Assembly (NCBI RefSeq): GCF_036370855.1
Contig: NC_088111.1
Span: 18,573,501-18,637,500, forward strand
Reading direction: 5' to 3'
Length of the DNA stretch: 64,000 nucleotides
DNA from: Dromaius novaehollandiae
Taxonomy: Eukaryota; Chordata; Aves; Casuariiformes; Dromaiidae
Position numbers and translations under genes: made by a program. The notes beneath the pieces are model-generated. The model worked only from the letters and a program-made list of their open reading frames with translations. It was not told the DNA's origin and made no database searches. Of this stretch, positions 1-16,800 are shown in pieces. Position 1 is the first letter of the stretch. The number at the start of each line of letters is the position of its first letter.

Positions 1-2263
1 TGCAGCAGATCACCATATAGCTCATTTTTCTCTGCTGTGTCTGCAGACTTCCCAAGGAGGTTTGCTACAAATTCAAGGGACATAAGTGTTTGCACCCCAG
101 TCTAGAGATGATGGTATATACTATGAAATTCAGTCCTTAACCATATCGGGAGACTTAAGGAGTACGGGGTTAGGGATTTTAGTGAAGAGAAATGGGAAGA
201 AGCTTCTGGCGTAGAATTACCTTAAACTCAGGCATTGGGAAATTTGCCCGTTTCCATGATTAGGAGATGCTGTGGTTAACTGTTTTTTTGCATCGTTCTT
301 CTCTTTCTAATCACCTGTCCCAAGGTTTCACTGATTAAAAAAAATTGCTAATAGTGTCTTTTTGTGGCTGGTTTCTAATTTGTCATTAGATAGCGTTTGG
401 CCCAGCCTCATATACCCTGTGTGTTACTGCGGTGGCAAAACAGCAACAAGCACCTTTCCCTTAACTGTAAATTTTACTGAGCCCCACGTGAATGCAGATG
501 AAACTAGTTTGTGTTGTTCCTTGCTGTCAGCTGCCAAAAATGCTGAACCCCTTCCTGGAAAGGTGGAGAAGTTGATCAAAAGTGTGCTGCAATTACCAGC
601 TAGAAGAAACTCTATGAAGAGGTGATGGATAATATTCAAAAGCTCTTGAGAAAGGTTGTGAAGGGACAGGACTCGTAGGAACCGTGCTGTCAACATCGCT
701 GGCAAACCTGGCTGAATCTGCTAAATAGCCAAGAATTTAAACGATAGAAAAATCAATTTTACAACTTCTTAGGACGTTTTGGAATAGCTTTGTATGGTTG
801 ACCAAATATAAACCAGTTAAAGATGGAGCAGAAAGAAAACTGACTGAAACTTAGCTGACAAGATAATTCTATTCTTTCTTGGTTGACATTTAAATTTTAA
901 AATCTCTGTCGATACTCTGAGTGGATGGACAAAGGAGGCCATGTCATAATTCCATCAGCACGAGCGAAAATTTGGGGGGAAAAAAAGTCATTTGTTTGAC
1001 TTGGTCAAACTCGATTCTGTCAGTTTGTCAACTCAATTCTGAATACGTTTAAATGACTTTAGAGCTCTGTTTGGCTTCTCATAAAGTAGTATAATTTTAT
1101 TCCCAAACAGGTTTGGTCAAAGCATCAATAAAACTGGTTGCTGAAAAAGCAAAGCTGGAAAGAGAATTTGTATCTAGTCCTAATTAGTGGGGTGGAGTGA
1201 TGACAGTGAAGCATATGGTCTGCTTGTGGGATTGCTTTCTTCAGTTGGAATATTTTCGTTTTGTGTTGGAATAAATATGCTTATAAATAAAACCCGTTTT
1301 TTGCTTGTACATAATGCTCATGAAACTTTCTGATATATATCAAGAGTATTTCAGTAGCGTATTTTTACTTTGTGAAAATCAACATTCTGGCAGTCAGAGG
1401 GGATTTTTATTGGGTGGAGATCTCCCTGCTTGAGGGCGGAGGAGGGATTTTTTTTTAAATTTTCAATGGCATTTATAGTCTGAAAGGTATTTTTGTTTTC
1501 ATAGATTATCTAAATAGCATCATCTGACCTGAAAGACATGCTTTCTAGTTCTTTTTATTCATTACTATAACGTCTCCTTTAAAATCAGACATGTAAATCC
1601 CAATTGATGGACTTTTGAGCAGATTTTTAACTCTGCTTATCTTTCGCATTCAGTATATGGTCACTGTCATCTATGTTGCTGTAGCTTATGAGAGGGAGAA
1701 AAAAAAACAAACCTAAGGTGTGTGAGTTGCATGTGCAGTGGCCCATCTTCAGAATGGGGAATAATGTGTTTTGTTAGTTTAAAATCCTGCATGTTTTTAT
1801 CTCTGCACCCTAAGAATTTGTTCAGTTTCAAAAACATTAAATCAGAGCTCAAGCAGGTGTGCAAAAGCCCAGGTGCTCAACAAAAAATACTACTCTTCTA
1901 GAATTTTTAAAAGTCCATTTTAATTTTAACTCTCTTTCTCGTCAGATAACTACAAAATTTTATAAAGTAAGCAGCAGAAGCTGAAGTACAGTGTTTCAGA
2001 AGGAAAAAAAATAAGTGTAAGATACAAATCATTTAATGTGTTTGCATAATGTAGATTATTTTTAAACAGCATTTGAAATTGCTTGCCTCCCAGTTTGGCT
2101 TTTGATTTTTCCTGGAAGATAGAATATATTTAACACAACGTGGCAGACTTGCAGGCATTGGAACAAAGTCCTGTTATTGACAGCAAAAGCGTTTCAGTTT
2201 CAGTTAGAGTGAATGGGAGAGAGCTCTATATAACTTAACATCTTTCCTATGCATTTATTGCAG
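1..2263 (+). other. CREBBP: CREBBP intron (partial, 3' part)
   Basis: This stretch lies upstream of the first recognisable CREBBP exon and ends in a usable acceptor (tttattgcag at 2254-2263). The exon that should precede it, encoding the acidic Glu-rich part of the HAT region, is not in the window, so the intron starts outside. It is AT-rich. A region at about 360-1300 has short open segments in changing frames and could be a decayed retrocopy, but I could not identify a parent gene. Confidence 0.8.
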
Positions 2264-2425
2264 GGAAGCCAGGGCGACAGCAAAAATGCCAAGAAAAAGA
2301 ACAACAAAAAAACCAACAAGAATAAGAGTAGCATCAGCAGAGCTAACAAGAAGAAACCCAGCATGCCAAATGTGTCCAATGATCTGTCTCAGAAGCTGTA
2401 TGCTACTATGGAGAAGCATAAAGAG
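2264..2425 (+). CDS. CREBBP: CREBBP coding exon (end of HAT domain, Lys-rich loop)
   Basis: A 162-nt exon, phase 0 at both ends, encoding 54 residues that begin GSQGDSKNAKKKNNKK and end YATMEKHKE. This is the Lys/Asn-rich segment and following helix of the CBP acetyltransferase domain, and it matches remembered human CBP almost residue for residue. The acceptor is ttgcag and the donor is gag|gtactg. In CBP/p300 this part of the HAT domain lies close to the autoacetylated regulatory loop. p300 is the paralogue to exclude; the downstream tail fits CREBBP rather than EP300. Confidence 0.95.
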
Positions 2426-2691
2426 GTACTGTCAGAATATGCTGCATAAAGAGAAGATTTTCTTCCTGTAAAATGAGGCCTGATGATAGTCAGAACTGAA
2501 AAATCAGGAGTAAAGCTTGTGACTGCTCTAGGGTTCCCCCCCCCCCTTTGCGTAATGACATATTGACAGAGATTACCCTAAACTACCTTAATTAGATAAC
2601 ATTTGTGGTATGCCATTTCTGCAATGGAACATAAGCTTTTGCTGCAAGATTATCTAACCTCATTGATTTTTTTTCCCCCTCTTATCTTCAG

Positions 2692-2973
2692 GTCTTTTTT
2701 GTGATTCATTTACATGCCGGACCTGTAATAAACACTCTGCCTCCCATCGTGGACCCAGATCCATTACTTAGCTGCGATTTGATGGATGGGCGAGATGCCT
2801 TTCTCACCTTAGCCAGAGACAAGCACTGGGAGTTCTCCTCACTACGCCGGTCCAAGTGGTCCACGCTGTGCATGCTCGTAGAGCTACACACGCAAGGGCA
2901 GGATCGCTTTGTCTATACGTGCAATGAGTGCAAACACCATGTGGAAACAAGGTGGCATTGCACTGTCTGTGAG
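2692..2973 (+). CDS. CREBBP: CREBBP coding exon (HAT C-terminus and first part of ZZ finger)
   Basis: A 282-nt phase-0 exon of 94 residues starting VFFVIHLHAGPVINTLPP. It contains the conserved DPDPLLSCDLMDGRDAFL block, the DKHWEFSSLRRSKWSTLCML block and the opening cysteines of the ZZ zinc finger (CNEC, then WHCTVCE). A 266-nt intron separates it from the previous exon. The acceptor is cttcag and the donor gag|gtatgt. The HAT domain transfers acetyl groups from acetyl-CoA to histone and transcription-factor lysines in the nucleus. No break or odd residue was seen. Confidence 0.96.
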
Positions 2974-7718
<4,745 letters not shown>

Positions 7719-8518
7719 CATTATGGGAGCATCACTTTTTTCCTTTCGTGTTCTTGGACATTTTGTACTGAAAATTCAGACATCTGGGTTGTTTTGAATC
7801 CTGGATGGAACTGCTGCTTCCTACACGTGGAAGAATGAATTGCTGTTTAAAGAAAAAAACAATACAAAGAATATATTTTTTTGTTAAAGCCAGGCGGTTA
7901 AAATATCTGGTCTCTTTTGTGGGTTTTTTTGGTTTTTATTTTTTTGTTGCTGTTGACTCATACCTTTTTTTTAATGGGGAAAACAAGTTCATTATATTCA
8001 TATTTTTTATTTGTATTTTCAAGACTTTAAACATTTGCGTTTAAAAGAAGAAAAATAATATTCAGAAACTGTTTCCTGAAATAATGCAACATTATAATGT
8101 ATCCCGGTAACTTTGACACGTTGCGGGAAGATTTTTTTTCTATAGTGAACTCTGCAGGCGTTTGAAGTATTACCCCTGGAAAGATAGGAATTGACTCTTG
8201 CACACAAAAACACACATTGGCCAATGCCAAAATCCTTGTCTTGCAGATGTAGAAATTGTTGCTTTGTTTCTCTGATAAAACTGGTTTTAGATGAAAATAG
8301 GGATGATCACTCTTAGACCGTGCTGATTTGAATAGAGAAGAAGCATTCTTTTCTTTCTTTCTTCTATGTGAAACTTGAAATGAGGAAAAGCAATTCTAGT
8401 GTAAATCATGCAAGCGCTATAATTACTATAAATAAGAAAATCCAAGAAGATTCAATCACTGTATAGAATGGTAAAAAGAAAAAAAAGCTCATTTCTTACT
8501 TATAATATCATATTGTTA

Positions 8519-8524
8519 AATAAA
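8519..8524 (+). terminator. CREBBP: CREBBP poly(A) signal 1 (AATAAA)
   Basis: Canonical AATAAA about 0.8 kb after the stop codon. It is a candidate proximal polyadenylation signal. Confidence 0.5.
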
Positions 8525-8990
8525 CTGTGTGCAACAGACAAAAAGGGTGGTCCTTCTTGAATTCATGTACATGGTATTAACACTTAGTGTTTGGGTTTTT
8601 TGTTATGAAAATGCTGTTTTCAACATTGTATTTGGACTATGCATGTCTTTTTTCCATTGTATATAAAGTATTGCTTAAAATTGATATAAATTACTGAAGT
8701 TTTTAACATGTATTCTGTTCTTTAAAATCCATGTAAGAATGTTTAAGGTTTTTATTTATTTATATATTTTTTGATCATGTTCTTTGTAAGACATGGCTAT
8801 GGATATTCACTCATTACACAGAGCAGCCAGAGGCATTGATAGCAGTGGCACGATACATGGAGTATTGTAGGTAGCATGTCTGTTTTACAACACCCTTTAG
8901 TGATTGTTTCCTTTTCGGGGAGGGCGAGGAGAGGGGAATGGTTCCCATAGATTTAATGCTTACAGGTGTTCATCCGTAAGGGTTAACTGG

Positions 8991-8996
8991 AATAAA
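8991..8996 (+). terminator. CREBBP: CREBBP poly(A) signal 2 (AATAAA)
   Basis: Canonical AATAAA about 1.27 kb after the stop codon. It is a candidate alternative signal. Confidence 0.4.
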
Positions 8997-9184
8997 TTAT
9001 TAATAGCCGTTGCTTTTTAAAAACTGCATTAATTTAGAGAAGGATCACCAATGAAAGGAAAAATAGAAAGTACTGAGTTAATTTTAGGCTAATTTATTTA
9101 GTCTACAGTAAAATATGAACCTATTGACTTTAACACTATTTTTCTGCTGTTAACTCTGAGTCTAGATTTGAGGGTTGTCTGTGG

Positions 9185-9190
9185 AATAAA
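9185..9190 (+). terminator. CREBBP: CREBBP poly(A) signal 3 (AATAAA)
   Basis: Last canonical AATAAA before sequence composition changes to GC-richer intergenic DNA. It is a candidate distal signal. Confidence 0.45.
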
Positions 9191-9210
9191 AAATAACAAA
9201 TCATGTACAT

Positions 9211-12200
9211 GTTCCCTTTAATATCCTGTCACCATGCCCTCCTGTTCCTGGCATACTTGCCCCTCCTCCTCCTCCCAATGAATGACTCGCTTGGAGTTAA
9301 AATCCAGGGAAACTTTCCCCGTGTAGGTGCGAGTTAACACCACGCCCAGCCTCAAACTCCATCACTCCAACCTGAGCCTTCCCGGTTACATGCAGCTCCG
9401 ATGGGATTTGCCACAAACCCAGCAAAAGAGCGCAGCCGGCGGCCTGGGCACGCCTGGCGTTACGCTCGCGCTTCCTCCAGCGTTACGTTCGCGGTGGACA
9501 GCATTGGGGGAGGACGGGGGAGAAGAGCGAACCATTTGCCTTTCGAAAGGAGACGTTTTAGCCCCATACTGTGAAAAGCATAGTGCGCCGTGGCGCTACT
9601 CAAGTCGTTTTAACTGCTGAGGGTCTCTGCTTAAACTTTTCTCGCAAATCTTAACTATTGTATCTTTTTCACCACCATCGGATTCATCTGCCCACGCAAT
9701 TGTCTTCAGCAATTCAAGATGTCAAAATTTTGGGCTGGGGTGAGGTCAGTGAACACTAACCCAAAGCTTGTCCAAAAGAAATTGCTGTAAACAAAAAAAA
9801 GATGGAAAGCCCTGATGCTGTGTCTCATGCTGTGTACTTAAAAGAGGAAAAATACTATATTTGTGATCAAAAAGAGGAAACTTGAAATGTGCTGGTGTTT
9901 CTAATAAAAGCTGGTAAAACTGCTTGGATTGAAGGATGGTTCCCATTGGCTGGTGCCCGGTAGGATCAGCAAAGTCTGACACCCGAGGTTAAGAAAACTG
10001 CTAATATATGCAAATAATGTCCGTTTTTTAAATGTTGGTGCTGCTTCTGAACTTGAATAAGCCGAGTCTCGTATGGAGCACAGAGGTGGTGCGGCTCCCG
10101 TGCTGCAACGCGCTTGGGTTCCACCTCTTGGGGAAGAGGAGAGAAGAGACCCGAGGGGAAGCACACGCTGGCGTTCTTCTAGGCACAGCTTAGCTCTGAA
10201 ATACGGTGGGAGCACAGAGCAGGGGATAGGTTTACGTCTGATGATGTCTGTTTGCTGGAGCAATTCTTTTCAATAAGAGTAGGTGTTTTACCAGGGAGAG
10301 GAGTGAAGCGCAGAGGTGAGTAGGGCTGAGCGTGGACTACAGCCCCAGGCAGAGGTCTCAGTCCCATCTTCCTTAAATTTCTTTACAAAATTCAGTATGT
10401 CTAAAGGCTGGACTGGCTCCTGATTTTTCAGGTTCTTGCCTGTAACTATTTTGCTGGGGGTTGCAGTGGTGATAAGCAACAGCATCCTGGAAACTTGAAA
10501 ATTTGCGGTATAAGAATGCACTGGAGATTGGTGCAGGAGCTTTATCACCAGAGGTGGTGGCTAAGACCAACCTTCCCTGTTATGAACAAATTCCTTAAGT
10601 TTGCAGGGAAGGAAGGTGCTTAAATCTGAACGCTGAGCCGCAGCAACTTGGTTCTCTGCTTTTCTTTGCCTTCAGCTCTATCAGGCTGCTTTCTGCTGCC
10701 TTGTTAATCGCTGATACAGCAGCAGGCTGAGAGTGCATTTCTTGCTGCAGATGCGCCAGCTGAGGTTAATGTTGGTTGCTCATCTCTACCCACCAAGCAG
10801 AGATCTGCCCACAGCACTGGTGCGAATGCTCCCCACTCTTCTTTTCCACCTGGGTGCTTTAGACTGAAGGCGTTAGGGTCTGATGCAGCCGTGGGTCTGG
10901 GGAAGAGATGCCTTCTAGCAGGAGATGCAGACTGGGGACAGTAACCCTATCAGTCGCTATATTTGAAGCTAGAAGTGGGTACGTGTCCACAGCCTTAGCA
11001 GTGTACTTGTTCCGAGGAGTTGGTGGCAATACACAGCGACAAATGAAGGCATTTCATCGCTTACAAGGTCATTTGGGCTAGGCTGTGGACATGCTTCTTC
11101 CGTGGTGCTTCTTCCAGGACAGATTATGACTGATGGTTTTCTCAATGCTCCGAAGATGTAGCAACCTTTGTACAACACTGCTAGTTGTGGGGGGAATGCT
11201 GTACGGTAGGCAGGGTCCTGCGTACAGGCTGTCTACAGGCTGGTTGTGCTTCCTCTCCACAGATGGGAAGTTTAAATTGGCGTGGCTCTGCTGGCCCCCC
11301 GCGTGCTACTGGGGACAGCGTTGGAAGACGGTCAGTGCCAGCCAGCGGACAGTCAAAATGAGTCCAAACAGAGTGGAGGACCTGTACCAGCTCTGCAGTG
11401 CTTCCCTGCAGGTCAAAATGGACCCGGGCAGGAGGGGGATTTGGGGCAAGGCACGATGGGAGGAGGATTTGGGGCGTTTCAGCAACAGGCACAAGAGTTA
11501 CAGTGCGGTGGAGGTGCAGGGCAAAGCCCAGGAAGGCTCTGGGGTTAGCTGGTGGTGGTAATGAACACGGTAGCAGAAGAGAAGTGTTTAAACTGGCTGA
11601 AAAGTCATTTTGGTTCTGGCCACAGCGCAGGGAATTAAAGGAGGGATTGGTTTCTTCCACTGGAGCTACAGCCCAGCCAAAGGGTGCTGGGGAAGTGATG
11701 CAAAGGCTCGTGCTGGGCTTGTTGCACCTACCATCCAGCGCAGCACAAAATCCGTCATGTGCAAGTGTTTCTTAGATGAAAACCAAAGTACAACGTGTGA
11801 AACACCGTAGTCCCACAGATAACAGTTGCGAGCATGAGTGAATTGCTGGTGTAACTTTTCTAGTGAGTTCCCCCAAGCGTAGGAATTAAAGTTGTCTGTT
11901 ATGTGCTCGCTGCGCCTTCTTGAAAGGCCCTTGTCTCCCCTGTCTGGAAGCGGTTTAGCGCTCACTGAGATGAGACCCGCTCAATCTTATTTTTAGCTGT
12001 GGTGCTCGCTCAGGCCAGGCTTTGCTCTCGCACATGTTCCAAGCTCTGCTCTCGGCGGAGCCCTTTATTTCCTCTCTCGCCCCTGCGCCGTCCAAAGCCT
12101 TTCCCCAATGCCTCTGGCCTTGTCAGGTGTTAATCCTCTCTGTTCACGGCAGACCTGGGAGACGAGGAATTTCAGAGGAACGGGGAACCGAGATACTAAG

Positions 12201-12849
12201 CAACGTGCCCAAACCCAGGCCGGAGACCTGGCTGAGGTGCAGCACGCGGGGTTTCCCGAGGCCTGTCCTAACCCAGCACCTCCTTGTCCATGGTCTTCAT
12301 CCCCGTGTCGGGGGAGGCTGGCGGAGACCTGGTGCACTGAGCTCTGCCCATCGCATTAGCCGAGCTCATCCAATAACCAGCTGTATGAAGCAGACTCCCC
12401 GCAGCAAATACTGCGTGCTCGGGTTGAGATGCCTCTGTGGGTATCCGTGGGGGGGAGAGGCAGGATTTGGAGGGTTTCTAAGCTGTGGCTACTTCCCATT
12501 GCTAGCAAGTTCTTAGAGTAGAAGAAACGTGGAGGGGATTTTAACCATCAAAATAGGAACGGTTGGATAGCAGTGTGTCATCAGAAATGTTTTCTCTCTG
12601 TCTGGGTGAAGAATAATTTTTTTGGAGGAAAAGTTTCTGTTACCACCGCTGTTGCAGGAAAGAGGAGACCCCTGAAAAGGCAGTGCCGAAAGGTCCCTTC
12701 GTAGGGGTCGGCACCTCCTTTCCAAAACGGGGCAGCACAAGCTAAGCAGGGCGAGGAGGGAACCTGTGGAAGAGCTGCACGTTGGCGCTGGAGGAGCAGG
12801 GGGGGGTTTTCTGGAGCTGCTCGGAAGAGCGTCTCCTCCCGCGCCCCAT
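9211..12849. other. Intergenic region CREBBP-TRAP1
   Basis: About 3.6 kb between the CREBBP 3'UTR and the TRAP1 CpG island. Open frames here are short, lie on both strands and look like no family I know. I see no exon, RNA gene or clear mobile element. Confidence 0.7.
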
Positions 12850-13689
12850 GGGGGGGAAGCAGCCTGCAGCGTGAAACCCCGGGCGGGGGGGGGGAGGTTC
12901 TGACGCGCCTTTGCCAGGAGGTGATGAGCTGATGCCGAATTATAGCCGCGATTATCGCTGCGTGGGACGAGAGCAGCCAGCGTCCGGGGAGCGCAGCGCG
13001 GGACGAGACGCCGAAGGTGTGAGAGCAACCGGGGCCGCGGGGAGCAGGGAGCTCCGGCGGGAGCAGCACCCGGGAGGCACCGCAGGCTCTCCGACCTGCC
13101 GCGGGACGACCGGAGGCAGAGGTGGCCTGAAAGCCGCGGCTGCTGGTTGCTCTCTCTTGCCGCTGCGGTGCTGAGGGCACCGCCGGTGGTGCCGGGAAGG
13201 GGCTGAGCCCGCAGCCGCGAGCTCGGCTGCTCCGGGCTCCGCCGGCCTCAGCCGCGGGGCAGCACGAGGGGGAGCGGGGCCCCGCGCGATGGCCGTTCCG
13301 GCCCCTTTCCCCGGGGCCTCCCCCATCTCCCAGCGCAGAAAAATCACGCGAAGGGGAGAAACGAATCTGAGGCAAGCGGGAGGCTTCGGTCGCGGAGGAG
13401 GAGCAGCAACGCGGGAGCCGCGGGCGGGGCCGGGGCCGCAGAGGCCGTGCAACGGGCGCGGGGGGCGGGGGAAAGCCCGGTTTCAGCACGCTCGGTTCCT
13501 CGCAGGGCCCCGTGACGCGGGGGCGGGCAGGGCCGCGCATCGCCTCGCTGCTGTGCAGGCCGCGTGCCGCGACTCGCTGCTCGGTACGAGTCAGGGGCGA
13601 GTCCGGCCCCCAGTGACCCCCCGGCAGCCGCCGCTCAGCGCGAGGCCGAGCTGCTGCCCCCGGCGCCGCCCCGGCGGGCGCGCGCGCAC

Positions 13690-13801
13690 CGCCCGTCACG
13701 TGGGGGCGCACGCGCCGGCCGGTGGGGGCCGCGCGCCCCGCCCCGCCCCGTGACGCCATCGCCGCGCGCCGGGCGGCGCACGTGAGGCCGGTGCGGGCAG
13801 C
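13690..13801 (+). promoter_or_regulatory. TRAP1: TRAP1 proximal promoter with E-boxes and GC boxes
   Basis: No TATA box is seen. The 110 bp before the ATG hold a CLEAR-like E-box gtcacgtg (13695-13702), a run of GC boxes (about 13736-13749), a CRE half-site tgacgcca (13751-13758) and a second CACGTG (13779-13784) only 17 bp before the ATG. CACGTG is bound by MYC/MAX, USF and TFEB/MITF. Which factor acts here is inference. Confidence 0.6.
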
Positions 13802-13892
13802 ATGGCGGCGGCGGCGCTGGCGCTGAGGGGGGGGCGGCGCCTCGCGGCGGTGCTGCGCGCCGCGGCCGCGCCTGGCCCGCGGCCGCCCGCAG
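13802..13892 (+). CDS. TRAP1: TRAP1 exon 1 (start codon, mitochondrial presequence)
   Basis: 91 nt, [20 protein letters not shown] and on, then donor cag|gtgagc; it ends after the first base of codon 31. Ala/Leu/Arg-rich with no acidic residue, as expected of a matrix-targeting signal. Confidence 0.88.
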
Positions 13893-16800
13893 GTGAGCTG
13901 GGGCCGGGCCGCCCCGCCGCCCGGGCCCGCCCCGCCCCGCCCCGCCGCTAGCGGCTGCCGCGGAGCCGCGCCGTGACTCTGCGCCGGGCCCGGGCGGCGG
14001 CTCGGCTGCCCCGGGTGTTGGCCGGTGACGGCGCTCGGCCGGGCGCCCCCTCTGCCGCGGCCGCGCTGCGCCCCGCTCCGTACCGGGCCGCCACGGCCAG
14101 CCTGGCCCGCGGGGCCGGCGCCGGCCCGGGCTTGGCAGGAGGGAGGGCGCGGGGCTGTGCGAGCCGAGGGGCCGCGCCGCGGGGCGAGGGCTGGCGCGAG
14201 GGAGCAGGCTCGCAGGGCCGAGGGTTGGCGTGAGGCAGGAGGCTCGCACAGGCCGCAGGTTGGCGTGAGGCAGCGCAGGCCGCGGCGTTGGCGCGAGGGT
14301 GGAGGCTCACTCAGGCCGCAGCATTGGCGCGAGGGTGGAGGCTCACTCAGGCCGCAGCATTGGCGCGAGGGTGGAGGCTCACTTCAGCTGCGGCGTTGGC
14401 GCGAGGCACGGGGCTGGCATGAGGGACGCGCAGGCCTGTCCCTCGTTGCGGCAGCGGGCTCGGGCTGGTCCCCGCCGTATCCCACTCTCCCCCTCGAGCG
14501 TGCGCTGGGGCGGTTCGCTGGGTGGGAAGAGCCTCACGGCCGAGCTCAGGTACACACGTGCCCCGCCAGCGCCCCGCGCTGTGCTGGCAGCCTGCAGCGG
14601 GTTTCCTCTGCCGCCCGCGCGCTCTGACCTGCAGCACTGCGCGCTGTCCTGCCCCGCGGCCTTTCCCGCTTCTGCTAATGCCACAGTTAGCGCCTGTCAG
14701 CATCCTGCGTGATGCCTGAGAGCACGTTTGGTGCCCCATATTCACACAAGCAGTTTTATTTCACTCTTAGCTTACTCCAACCACCTTCTGTTCCTCAAAA
14801 GCAAAGAGCTGACCATAAATTGCAGCTCTATTTGCCTGTCAGCCAGGGAGCTGGACTCCAGAGCTCTGTGGTGTCTGTTGGCTATAAACACCCAGCTTCC
14901 TACCTCACCGTCTTGCTGGAGGGCAGAGCTGCCCTTTGTCTGGTGGTTTATGTAGGGTGCGTAGCACGTCGCGTTCAGGTCAGTTAGGTACAGGGAAAGG
15001 AACAGGAGTACGCCGTGTTCCTGTTTTCTGACCCTTTCAGGGCTAGATAAATGACAGGTGAGCCTAAGGGTGTGCGTTTCCCAGGGGTCTGTGCAAGGGT
15101 TTGCTTAGGAGACCTGACGAGATTGAGGGCTGAGGGAATCTGAAGTCCACTCTCCCGCCCGAGATGCGTGCTGTCTTACCGCGGCTGTAGCGCACGGGTC
15201 TGGGAACTTGCTCGTGTGTTGTCATTAACTCAGGCACAGTAAGACATTACACATTCTGGTCCTTGGAAACTTCCTGCATCCCTTCTCCATCCCAACTCCG
15301 AGCAGCCCGTGCTGTGCTCAGTATTTCCTCGTCTGTCATCTGGCTCCTAATGAACAGATTTGTAGGTTGTCAGTGTGGTCTGTGGTTTCCCTTTGGGCTG
15401 TAAAGAGAAAACGTGACAGAGGAAATCGTATGACAAATAGGGTCGCTATCAGGGTCAAATTGTTAGATTTATTGTGCCACTGAGTGCCGCTTCGGTGTTT
15501 CTGGGCAATTCACTTCTTCCACCGGGGAAATCTCCGGTGGCTTGTTAGCACTGTTTCTGAGAAGGAATCCATGTGTCTCCGCTGGGTTAGATGTACTCCA
15601 GCAGAAGGAGAATTTTGTTTATTAACCTGTTGTTTAGGTCCCCCAGAGGAAAAAAGAAAGCAGAAGCTGTGTGGGGTGGAAATAGAAATAGAGAGGGAGA
15701 AATAGGAGATGGGTCCGCGTGATGGTGTTCTTTCACTTGAGCGTAGGCTGGTACCCGTGCCGGGGGGGACAGTCGCATCTTCCCTTTGATCGAGCAAAGT
15801 CGGCAGGATTTCTCCTGGCTCTCATAACGACGTAAGGTGCAGAGTGTGTTTCTGGGAGACATGTTAGCGCGAGCAGGTCTGTCAGGGACTCTCTTCTCCT
15901 TGGGCTTGTCCTGGAATTTGGGCCCAGCTAGAGAGCCCTTTCTTTTAATGAGATCCGAGCTGGAAGCATCGCGTTGCTAGTGCTCTTCTTTGCAAGGGCA
16001 TCCTCGGCTCGCGGCTGCACGGTAATCAAGCTCTTATGGTAATTTCTGCTGACCTAAATTCTCCTCTTTGTTTCGAGCTGCATACTGCTTTGTGCTCAAT
16101 TTCCCACCCTAAATTTCTGACTGACGTTGTTCGGCTCAGCTAAACGCTCTCCTCAGTTCATCTCCCAGCAGGGGCTGCGTTTCCAGGGGGGTTGGTGAGC
16201 GACTGGTTTGGGTTCAGGAGTTACTGAGGGGCCCTGGCATGTGCATTGAAAGGAGCCTCGGAGGCTGAGGGTCCTTCTCTCCTCCTTGGCATCTTCTCCT
16301 TGTACAGGGCCGGTTGGTGTCCATATGTGTAAAATTAGGGTTCACTGAAAACTGGAAGTTGGAGAATAACGTGAGTATCTCATCTTTCACGGTGCAGGTG
16401 GGGCGGTGACACAACCCGCTGGCAAGTAGGAAAGTATGTGGCTGTGATATAGCTCAGCATTTCATTAGCTCGGTATAAAATGATATGACTTGCCCTACCT
16501 CATCACCGGGGCTGGACCAAGGGAAGAAGCCATTCCTTCGTGGTCTCTTGGTCCCGGGCTTATTCTGAGTGTCACTTTACCCTGTTAATTCAGAGGATGC
16601 TTTCTGAATAGCTTGTGTGTGTCAATAATTGTGGGTTTGTATCCAAAATTGCCTGGAGCCTTTCCCCTGCTGGCCGTGCAGGGATTTCACAGGAGACAAG
16701 TGATTTGAAAATGCTGCAGGTTGCGTTTAATGAGCCTTGAATTTACCTGGCGCAGGTAAATTAAGGGTGATAGGGCCAAACATTACACAGATCCAAACAA

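Larger units (their letters stand above)
7719..9210 (+). other. CREBBP: CREBBP 3'UTR
   Basis: AU-rich sequence after the stop, with three AATAAA signals (8519, 8991, 9185), consistent with alternative polyadenylation. It contains a perfect Pumilio-type element tgtatata at 8658-8665. The end is set by the last signal and could be shorter if the first signal is the main one. Confidence 0.75.
12850..14650. promoter_or_regulatory. TRAP1: CpG island spanning the TRAP1 promoter, exon 1 and start of intron 1
   Basis: Very GC- and CpG-rich DNA centred on the TRAP1 start codon. Such islands usually mark constitutive vertebrate promoters. Long open frames on both strands here, including one of nearly 400 codons antisense at 12581-13759, are a by-product of the base composition. 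Confidence 0.85.

Noticed and set aside
12581-13759. A 392-codon open frame on the minus strand upstream of TRAP1
   Set aside because: It lies in the CpG island, is Ala/Pro/Arg/Gly-rich with no family resemblance, and overlaps other long frames. High GC content removes stop codons on both strands.
13635-14249. A 204-codon minus-strand frame over TRAP1 exon 1
   Set aside because: Low-complexity Pro/Ala/Arg shadow of the GC-rich promoter and exon 1. No support as a gene.
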